From Melieria omissa (Eukaryota > Arthropoda > Insecta > Diptera > Ulidiidae): 64,000 nt of DNA. The stretch covers positions 105,595,486 to 105,659,485 of the forward strand of contig OZ020269.1 of NCBI GenBank assembly GCA_963971225.1, given 5' to 3'. The translations under genes were made by a program, and so were the position numbers. Below, piece after piece: positions 57,001 to 64,000 of the stretch (its first letter is position 1; every line of letters begins with the position of its first letter). Under the pieces are notes generated by a model, which was not told where the DNA came from, did not search any database, and saw nothing but the letters and a program-made list of their open reading frames with translations.

Positions 57001-57845
57001 ACATTAGTATGAAATAAGTCTAAATTATTAGCGCCATCTAGTGAAAAAGCTCAAAATAATTCCCCTTTTCCACTCCCTTTAAATGCAACCACTAAACAAG
57101 GGAGTGTCAAAAGCGACCTGTCAATATTTACACCACCTTGTTTATTTCATCATGCTCGGACTCTGTATTTTAGAGTGTTTTTCTATGAGAGCAACCATAT
57201 CGTTGTGGCTGTAATGATTTCTTAAACATATAACTTTTTAAGCATAACGAAAATTTGAATATTTCTTCATTTACTTCAGCCAAAATTAAAAAAAACAACA
57301 GCATCTAAATTGAAAGAAAACGTAAAATTAAAACGTTATCTAATTTGTCTGCTTCTTCTTCCTTTACTATGTCAAGATATACCATCAAAAAAACTTTTAT
57401 ACTTCTCTTCTTTAAACTTTTGTGTTCATATTTTTAATTTCGTATTTTTCCTTAAACTTCAAACTATTCTAAGGACCAACAAAAAATGTATTCTTGAAAC
57501 CACAGAAGGCTCAGACGTCCACAAAGTAGCAACAAAATAGCGAAATTCCATAGCCATATGGCAACAAAATTGCGAAATTCATTCAGCAAAATTAGCTTAT
57601 TAGCTAATCCCGTTTAAATCTTTATTAATTAATAATTCATTCAAAATTAATGCATTATTTTGATTTAATTGCAGCATGAAATCACCGGCCGAGCGCTGCT
57701 GCGCATCAACGACTACTCACTGCAGCGAATGGGCATCACCAACAGCGGCGATCGCGAGGCCATTTGGCGCGAAATTGTGAAACAACGATTAAAAACCGAT
57801 ATTATGGAAATTCGTGATATGGAGCGCGAGATAAATACTTATTAG
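51084..57845 (+). CDS. ave: aveugle, SAM-domain adaptor (2 exons)
   Basis: Exons 51084-51227 and 57675-57845 (phase 0; donor CAG|GTATGC, acceptor ATTGCAG) give 104 residues, close to the Drosophila protein. The start MVEEMAQGRLRVKTTRPKAV leads into the SAM domain: YLWSVTDVRKWYMRHCSEYS, then HEITGRALLRINDYSLQRMG and DREAIWREIVKQRLK, ending MEIRDMEREI. Aveugle (HYP) links CNK and KSR and promotes Raf activation in the Ras-MAPK pathway. The 6.4 kb intron is filled with nested transposons but the exons and splice sites are intact. AATAAA lies at 57894-57899. Confidence 0.93.
52722..52791. repeat. hairpin element family H, copy 2
   Basis: ACCTCAGAAAACAAATGGCG pairs with the inverted right end CATCCGTTTTCTCAGCCA around a TTTGATTCAATGGAAC centre. 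It lies near the left end of the P relative. Confidence 0.65.
52831..53953. mobile_element. small P-type element nested in the P relative
   Basis: A 1123-bp block with inverted ends CATGATGCAATTATTAAAGG (continuing TGATGTACG; near-perfect over about 29 bp) and GTTATTTTC repeated on both flanks (52822-52830, 53954-53962). Both ends have the subterminal GTGTCAAAA or CTCCCTT motif seen in the larger element, so the two probably share a transposase source. It has no transposase of its own and carries a LINE fragment. Confidence 0.85.
53220..53690 (-). pseudogene. LINE reverse-transcriptase 3' fragment
   Basis: Minus-strand reading includes LGVFERKVLRKIFGPV, RTNNELYELYKDMDVAQRI, RLRWLGHVCRMDDEAP and GRPCLRWKDQVEEAL, the well-known C-terminal end of many insect LINE polyproteins (often mis-annotated as endonuclease-reverse transcriptase). 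It lies within the small P-type element and is truncated at its upstream end. Confidence 0.7.
54014..55862 (+). CDS. P-type transposase/repressor-like protein with THAP domain
   Basis: Exon 54014-54312, a 61-bp intron (GT at 54313, AG at 54372-54373) and exon 54374-55862 join in frame to 595 residues. A THAP zinc finger spans about residues 1-75 (CSLCHRTW and VCALHFSTQDF, with the C2CH ligands). A leucine zipper follows the splice (LENERLRKTVQALQSENEKL). The RNase H-like catalytic residues match P: D237 (AFDEMKV), D310 (VSDMGGSN) and E563 (NQDIVEHFFGAMRSKGG). The frame stops at LRKYLLGM, exactly where the P element has intron 3, with a good AG|GTATGT donor at 55854. No third exon was found before the right end. 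The product resembles the intron-3-retained P repressor. Confidence 0.85.
55863..57100. repeat. 3' part of the P relative with a long inverted repeat
   Basis: Arms at about 56313-56445 and 56550-56690 are inverted copies: CATCAAGCAATATAACACAG and GGAATACACATTCGC return inverted near 56660 and 56625. The spacer is about 100 bp. The repeat stands where coding exon 3 would be expected, so it may be an insertion that replaced it. No exon with RNase H C-terminal sequence was seen. Confidence 0.6.
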
Positions 57846-58855
57846 GGAATTTTATTAAACTAACAATTACAACCGACACACAACTACTAAAACAATAAAT
57901 AATAACAAAAGCATCAATGAAAAACGGACAACGGCAAACGACAACAACAATACAAAATTGAAAGACACAAAACAGTGAGAATACGCACACCAAGTTTTTT
58001 TGTTGTTGTTATAAGTGTTTTAGATATACGAAAACAAAATTAGCAGAAATTATTGGGTACGAGTAGTGTTTTTTTATTATCATCAATTTGCTTATTGTTA
58101 CATTAACTTAAACTTAGTGAGCTTAAGTTTAACAGAGAAAAGTCAAATAGTCATAAGAAGTTGTCACTTCTTATAATTTTTGAAATTGGATATTACTGAA
58201 AGTAAACTGAAGCCAACGCAAAAACAATGGAATGTGCAAAAATTGCCATTGCATTGGCGGTTGGTTGGCCCACACCACATAGCAATATTGCAAACGGTAT
58301 TAAAATGAAATTTATTAACAGAAATTAAAAAAATTTTTGTAGTGACTAATTCGTTCGACTAGCTTTAAAAAAGAATAGAAGACAATTTCATGTAATTAGT
58401 AATTTAATATATGTATAATAATTATGCTAAAAGTGATTTACATATTTTTACATTTAAAAGCAATGACACAACTGTTGTAATTGCAATTGTTGACCAAAAT
58501 AACAAAATACAAACAATGTGCACATAAAATGTAAGCATAATCGTATTTTTTTATGAATATCTACAATGGCAGACTTTTCATTTTGCTTGTCTTTTTAGTG
58601 GGTTTGGGCAGTGCCAATGGAATTTTGCTTTGAGATAGTGTCACCGATGTGTGCTTTAAAATGCTTCATGCGCAAAATCTTTGAGTATTTGTGTATAGAC
58701 TGCTCTGAGTGCGAGTTGAGTATTTGCGTGAAAAAGAATTCCAAATCGAGTGCAAACGATTTTCTCAAAATCGAAACCAGCACTTTTGTCTTCTAATCGG
58801 GTTTTCCGCCCATTCTCAATCTTTTCATTGGTCCGTTGGCCGCCTTCCACAGTAT
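57846..58855. other. convergent 3' flanks of aveugle and the Myb/SANT gene
   Basis: The poly(A) signal of aveugle and the presumed 3' UTR of the Myb/SANT-like gene. No gene was supported. Confidence 0.5.
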
Positions 58856-61272
58856 TCAGTCATCCACTTCCAACTTTGGCGCCACCAATATATCGTTGAT
58901 CTGCGTGCAGATCTCCACCGGCTTTGGCGTTGCCACTTTGGGCAGCGATGCAGTCAGCGTGGTGGGCGTTAATATGGTCGCCGCCGACGCGGTATTCTGC
59001 ATGCTTGCACCGGCCAATGCCGCTGTGGTAAACACCAGTTTGGGCGGATTCAAGCGCAGCTGCTGCGCATGCGCCTGCATGGTGGCGTGCTGCTGTTGCT
59101 GATAGTGTTGCTGTTGCTGCTGCTGCTGCTGCATGAAGAAAGTGGGCAATGCTGCCAGAAATCGTTCCGCTGCAGAACGTTCGAAATCCAAGCGTTCGCG
59201 TTCCATTGTCAGGCGCTGATGCTGTATTTCGTTGCTCTCGGTTTGTGCGTTGAGCAGCTGACGCAGCAATATGCGCATTCCTGCAATTGAATTAAATAAT
59301 TAAAAATTATTTTCACAGTGGTCACCACACTACGCACCTGTCTGTTCCTTTTTGTTCAACTGCTGCTCCTCGCGTCGCCGCTTATCGCGTTCTTGTTGCC
59401 GCTTGCGCTGTTGCTGTTCCGCCTTCTGTTTCAGCTGCTGCTGTTGCTGCTGCTGCTGCTCTTGCAGCAATTTTTGCTGTTGTTGCTGTTGCTGCTGCTG
59501 CTGTTGTTGCTGCTTCTGCTGTTGCTGTTGCTGCAGCAGTGCTGTTGCATTATTCAGCGGCAGCATTGTGCCCAGTGTCTTGCCCAGCTGCGATCCCGCT
59601 GCCTGCTCGGCATTCACCAGCAGCACTTTCATGCCGCCCGGCCCCGTTGCCACAATGCCCGCATTGGAGGACGTAGTCTGTCCCGCAGATGCGCCACCAC
59701 TCAGCAGTATGCGCTGTGGCTGCAGCTGACCTTGCGCCGTCAGCGCATTGGGCAGCAAGTGAATTTTCTGCTGCTGCTGCTGCAGCGGTAACACATTGCT
59801 GGGCGTGCTGGCCGGCTTCGGTTGCATCAGAAAATTGGTGGGCACCAGCGAAATTTTGCCCTGCGGTGCAGCTGGAGTCGCGCTGCCCGCCGCCGCCGTA
59901 GTGGTCAGCTTGGACATTGAGGCTGCTGTCATTACACTGGTGGCCACACTGGACACCGGCACAACCATGCCCGACGAGCTTATGGCCAGAATATTCGGCA
60001 GCGAGGGAATGGTCGCTTTTGGTGCATTGCCATTGCCACCATTGTCCTCGTCCGCATCCACATCGATGGGCTCCTCTTTGGGAATAACCAGCGCCACATC
60101 CGACTTGTCGGAATCAGCCTTCTTGGCGGACGCCAACAATTTGTGGCAATGTTGCTTCTCGTCGGCCTTGTTGCCTCTGCTCAGCCTCGTCGCTCTTGTC
60201 TTCTTGCGCTCTTTGTCATTGCTCTTGGCCACCGCCGGCTCCTCCAGTACCGTGTCCAGATACTGACTTTGACTATCCATGCTGTTGTCCTCCTGCTTGA
60301 TGCGCATTTCGCCGTTGATATCCTCAGCCGAGTCGCTGTTGCACGCTTCCGTCTCCGGTTCGCCCTCGTAATCGCTGGCCGCGCCCAAACTGCTCTCACT
60401 GGCCTTGGAAATCTTGCGTTTCTTGGTGCGTTTTGTCAGCGACGACGACTTTTCAGCGACATTGGCAATAGCAGCAAACGCCTCATCGTTTATATCGATA
60501 TCGACCTCCACATCCGGAATGATGCCATCATCGATTTCCGGTTTGGTGCCTCTGCCGCGGCTCAGGGCGACGAGCTCATCCAAGCCGTCGTCGCTATCGG
60601 AATAGGTGCCGCCTAGAAGTGAAGAAACAAAACTGTAGTCACAACATTTCGACATTTCATCGCCTGAGAAAACTAATGTCGTATGTTCCTTTGAATTTAA
60701 TGGCACATACGACAATTGTTTTCTCAGGCAACGATTTCATGCTGCGCGCCCTCACCCTCGTCCAATATTTTGCGTTTGCGCTCCTCACGCTCCTCGCGCG
60801 CCTTCTCCAGCTGATACTTCAACGACGGCGCCGGCACCTCGTTCGGCCGCACGCTGAAAATGGGTCGCGTCATGATGGCGTCCATTTCGGCGAAATGCTT
60901 CCAAGTCGGCTCGCCCGCGGTCATCTGGCCCGACTCGTTCTCTTTCTTCAGCCGATTGTAGAAGCATTTCAGGTTCTTGATGCGTGTGGTGATCTCTTCG
61001 GGCGAGCGAAAGTAGCCGTACTCCTGCATCTTGGTGGCCAACTGGCAGATGACGGTGTGCTTCTTGTGTGTCGTAATCAGCGTGCGCTGCACTTTCGGAT
61101 CGCCCCACAGCTGTATGAGCAACTTGGTCTCGTCCGTGTCAAAGTTGGGGTTGCGGCCGAAGACGTTGCCCTTCTTGGTGGCCACGTTGCTGTTGAGCAC
61201 GCGGTTGTTGGAGATCCAGGGATCGCCGGAGCGGCGCTTTTGCTTCAGGCGGCTGCTGCACTTGACGCTCAT
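58856..61272 (-). CDS. Myb/SANT-like DNA-binding, Gln-rich nuclear protein (3 coding exons)
   Basis: Exons 60756-61272, 59338-60612 and 58856-59280 join in phase 1 to about 738 residues. The start is ATG at 61272 (MSVKCSSRLKQKRRSG). Residues 45-130 form a trihelix/Myb-SANT-like domain (DETKLLIQLWGDPKVQ, KMQEYGYFRSPEEI, RIKNLKCFYNRLKKE), usual in sequence-specific DNA-binding regulators. The middle has acidic and Lys/Arg stretches (KRTKKRKISK, a likely nuclear signal), KEEPIDVD and IKQEDN sumoylation-like motifs, then long polyglutamine tracts and a basic coiled region. Exon 3 continues the coil (LLNAQTESNEIQ) and ends LVAPKLEVDD. The donor of exon 1 is the GTGAGG at 60755; the open frame beyond it is intronic and includes part of a hairpin element. 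A 5' UTR intron of 61317-61653 is likely. The family is clear, the exact gene is not. Confidence 0.88.
60660..60736. repeat. hairpin element family H, copy 3, best preserved
   Basis: CGCCTGAGAAAACTAATGTC at the left and the inverted right end GCCTGAGAAAACAATTGTCG pair over about 28 bp around a TTTGAATTTAATGGCA centre. It sits in intron 1 of the Myb/SANT-like gene, about 19 bp from the donor GT. Confidence 0.75.
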
Positions 61273-61316
61273 TTTCGGAGATTTGATTTGATGCCTTAGA
61301 ACTTTGTGGAAAGGAG

Positions 61317-61653
61317 CTGCAAAGAGAGAAGAACATACGTGTTGGTTCAAATTGATCTCAACGGTTGCAACTTGGAATTTGTCAGAGATTTCAGTGTTTA
61401 ATTTTTAAATAAAGGTGACTACCGAAAGGTTAAATAATCCTAATTGAATGCCTTCAAGTGTTTCTAAAAACTACCATTTCTTTAGAACTCTTTATCACAG
61501 AAGCAATCCACTTCGATTCATGCTCGAAGCACTTTAAACGTCTCAGCAACAAACAAACATCTGCACCTAATTACCAACAATAATCGTTGCCTACCTCAGC
61601 CTGTTCAACCCTCACCTTTCCACCTTCCCCACCACCCCTACCGTGCGCTCACC
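61317..61653 (-). other. likely 5' UTR intron of the Myb/SANT-like gene
   Basis: On the minus strand CAAG|GTGAGCGC at 61653 and TTTGCAG|CTCC at 61317 make a convincing intron between a non-coding exon and the coding start at 61272. Confidence 0.55.
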
Positions 61654-62913
61654 TTGCCCCACCAAATCACATTATGACGAAAAATTTCCAAAAATCATTA
61701 GCGGCTCATGCGCCGGTCGAAAACGCATTTACACTGCTCCTCGCAACTATTTAAATCAAATCCTAATTTTTCAAAAATAATTCGCGCCACACATCAATAA
61801 ATCAATACACCAACAATTTTTGCATAAATTCGCTTTAATTAAAATCAGTTTTTTAAGTTCCCAGCCAGTGAGAAAATATTGCCCGCTCACCGTTTGCGCC
61901 TCGCTTCCAACAAAACAACGAGCCAAATGTTCACTGAATGCAAGTCGGAAAATTTTGTGCACGCTGCCGCCAGCGAAAGTGGCAAAACAACAGCGCAACT
62001 CCGTGGCGTACAACCGAGTCGAATCAACCCCTAAGTCGAACTGCTGGCGCCCATCGCAACCCACACACGCACTCACTCACCCGCTCACGCACCCGATTGC
62101 AGTTAGCACTTCATGCAAATCGTCGTAGTTGGTTTATTTTCCCTCGGCCTCTCGCTTTGTGACGCTCGATTGCTGCTGCTGGTGCTGCGGTCCTTTGTGC
62201 TGACGAGCTGGCTGACTGTTGTGCTTGCCGCAGGTTCCTTTCGCGACGCTGGCTCTCTCGCAACTAAACACCCCACGCCCGGCCGGTGCGCTTAAGTGGA
62301 CAGCTCGCTGTTGTTGTTGTTGTTATTGTTTACGTGTGCCTGTCTTTAAGTCCACGCCGTGAACGACGATGTGTTCCGTGTAGTGCGCAACGTGACATGC
62401 GCACTGCACGCCGACGTTCGCCTGCCGACTGCGACCGCTATCGATTTATCTCACAATCCGGCTTATTTATAGGCGCTGCATTTTGTTGCATACTTTGCGG
62501 CAATTCGGCAATATTTACTAAACACTGAAGTTTGCGGCGCTCGGATAGATGAACAAAATGCAGTAAAAGTTATGAAACATCGATTTTTATTTAATTGTTA
62601 AGTAAATAATAGTAATTAATTTTAAATTATGTAATTTAGTCTTAGTTAGTAAATCGTTTTTAGTATATTTGAAGAGAATAGAATTGTCCCCTTAAGTGAA
62701 AATTGATCTTGAAATTAGAAAAGGTTAATTTTTTTTAACTCTGGTATAAATTCTACTTAAGCTTAAAGATCAGAGTTGGGGTTTCCAAATTATTAAAACA
62801 TATTTTAAAATAAAATTCAAAATGTGTTATATTTGAAATCAAACGGTGAGTTGTGACATATTTAAAAATAATATTCGAAATGTGTTATATTTAAAATCAA
62901 ACTGTGAGCTTAA
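61654..62913. other. upstream region of the Myb/SANT-like gene
   Basis: Mixed composition, GC-richer than flanks around 61930-62440. It probably includes the promoter. Open frames here lack family features or a splice context. A block of about 55 bp (GTGTTATATTTGAAATCAAA and variant) is duplicated near 62823 and 62881. Confidence 0.4.
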
Positions 62914-63537
62914 CCCATTTGACCCCAAAGTTGTCTGAGAGCAACTTCAACTATTTTTCATCTTATAGCAAAAGCTACGACTGATTTATGCGTTTAATTT
63001 AAGTAGTCACCAACAAATAAATATTTTTAAAAGTGAATTCAAAGCAAATTACAAACATTTTACCGTTATCCCTAAAATAATTTTCAATAATTTGCAGCGA
63101 TATCAGGGAAAGTTTGTGTTCTAATTGAAGTCTACGAAGCGTGTTTGATCGAAACTTTTAAAAATGGTTAAATAAAATCAAAAAGTGATAATTTTGTATT
63201 TTTCCATAAATATTATATAATTTTTCTGTAATTAAAAAATATTTATACAAAATTTATTTAACACGTTTTAAGCTGAAATTGTTCAAAAGTAAACTAGCTC
63301 TAAGGCTCTAACAAAGAGGCGTGGGGACTTCAAATGTCGTGTGCATGAGATACAATTTATAGGTAAAAAACTCTTGAAATTGATTCAGTCATAGAATCGA
63401 ACAATATGTGGACTTATCTGATGTTTAGAAAATGGACTTTTTGACATATAACAATATTTATTCTTAGACAAGTGTTTTATGATTTAAATACCAAAAAGTA
63501 ATATCGAGACACAGGGTAAAATTTGGGGTTAAAAGGG
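62914..63537. mobile_element. TTAA MITE family 1 with internal extra segment
   Basis: Perfect TTAA flanks at 62910-62913 and 63538-63541. The ends are CCCATTTGACCCC and GGGGTTAAAAGGG. The body follows the family up to the GGACTTCAAATGTCGTGTGC block, then has about 100 extra bases before the CCAAAAAGTAATATCGAGAC terminal section. Confidence 0.8.
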
Positions 63538-64000
63538 TTAACAACTGAATTTATGAATGTTTTCAAAATATCTTTTGAGAAACATTAAGACACCAACTGT
63601 TTTGCAAATATTTAAATCATAAGAAAAAAATTATTTAAAATTGTTAACACAATCCCCTTGGTTTTTCGACTTTTTTAAACCTCATTCTTCATAATTTTCC
63701 ATGTTGCAACATCATCCACTTAAACAAATTCTGGGGCCGGGAGGGTGGTTTTCGCTCAGCATTTCACATGAGCATGAATCGTGTTCGGTGACCTCGTGTG
63801 CCAAGCTGACGTTAGTTGAATCTGCGCATAGCATTTTACTGCACATGCGCCGTACGTCGCTGCAGTTGTTGGTGTCGAATGCTGCTTTACGGCTTCCAGC
63901 AAGTTCAACGCAACGTATTGAGAAACCACCCCACTGCGCGCACTTGCCGCTGCATCAAAGTTAAGTTAAGTAAGTCCATGGGAGGGAAGGTGCATTGCCT
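63538..64000. other. intergenic at window edge
   Basis: A frame at 63701-63964 has reasonable composition but no recognised motif or splice signal and could be an exon of a gene beyond the window. Left unassigned. Confidence 0.35.

Larger units (their letters stand above)
52522..57154 (+). mobile_element. P-element relative, 4633 bp including nested insertions
   Basis: Left end CATGATGCAATAAACAAGGT and inverted right end CATGATGAAATAAACAAGGT continue to GGTGTAA, differing at one position in 27. CATGATGAAATAA and AAGGTGG are hallmark P-element terminal sequence. CTCGGACTC is repeated on both flanks (52513-52521 and 57155-57163). A subterminal AAGGGAGTGTCAAAAG block near the right end has counterparts in the nested element. 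The element encodes a THAP transposase-like protein. It occupies the aveugle intron, inside a TTAA MITE. Confidence 0.92.
51803..57578. mobile_element. TTAA MITE family 3, split by a P element
   Basis: It begins CCCTTTCGCTATATGG after TTAA (51799-51802); the right part after the P insertion includes ACTATGTCAAGATATACCAT and ends near GCGAAATTC. The left and right pieces share the CTGTATTTTAGAGTGTTTTT block (51915 and 57165). It has one unit where the copy at 27833-28752 has four. The right terminus is degenerate, so 57578 is approximate. Confidence 0.6.

Noticed and set aside
59318..60616. Plus-strand leucine-rich and mixed open frames
   Set aside because: Antisense shadows of the polyglutamine-rich exon of the Myb/SANT-like gene.
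60724..60755. Coding extension of Myb/SANT-like exon 1 ending HEIVA
   Set aside because: A strong GTGAGG donor at 60755 joins in phase with the exon at 60612; the extra codons fall in the intron and the hairpin element.
1..64000. CRISPR arrays, operons, bacterial terminators or phage attachment sites
   Set aside because: Gene structure is eukaryotic throughout; tandem repeats present are MITE-derived, satellite or microsatellite.

Overview
The window is eukaryotic nuclear DNA from a higher fly, most likely a tephritid-type true fruit fly. Spliced genes with GT-AG introns encode an aveugle-like SAM protein, the proteasome lid subunit Rpn6, two attacins and an MFSD6-like transporter. They sit in very AT-rich DNA crowded with DNA-transposon remnants, LINE fragments, microsatellites and foldback elements. 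The genus is my inference; no species-specific marker was identified.

Layout. 1-14 kb holds a tandem pair of small four-helix membrane protein genes, each assembled here from four short exons (3315-9378 and 12074-13787). The second intron of the upstream copy is 5.4 kb and holds a TTAA-flanked MITE with two foldback elements nested in it. 14-22 kb is gene-poor: a (TTC)n tract, long (TTTTA)n tracts, a disrupted unidentified coding region (17784-18256) and a LINE relic. 22.8-26.6 kb is a six-exon minus-strand MFS transporter with a LINE relic in an intron. 27.8-40.5 kb is repeat-rich: TTAA MITEs, a pogo-like MITE interrupted by a mariner, a tandem satellite and hairpins.

41-47.5 kb is an immune-type cluster. 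It has a secreted precursor with a 27-residue arginine-rich cationic segment (41411-41959) and two attacin genes in head-to-head orientation (44581-45351 minus, 46727-47504 plus). All three promoters carry kappaB-like, GATA and TATA motifs in the same order. The attacins are nearly identical from the middle of exon 1 through the start of the intron and exon 2, but differ in the signal peptide, as expected from gene conversion. A deleted mariner lies just upstream of this pair.

48.4-61.6 kb carries Rpn6 (minus), aveugle (plus) and a Myb/SANT-like, Gln-rich nuclear protein (minus). The 6.4 kb aveugle intron holds nested transposons: a TTAA MITE contains a P-element relative, which contains a smaller P-type element, which contains a LINE fragment. 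The P relative has canonical-looking CATGATG termini and encodes a THAP-zipper-transposase product that stops at the position of the P element's third intron. The rest of the window is AT-rich intergenic DNA with one more TTAA MITE.

Main leads: the arginine-rich peptide gene, the shared promoter layout, the repressor-like P relative with 9-bp flanking duplications, the conserved in-frame intron extension in the tetraspan pair, and a 70-80 bp hairpin family seen three times.
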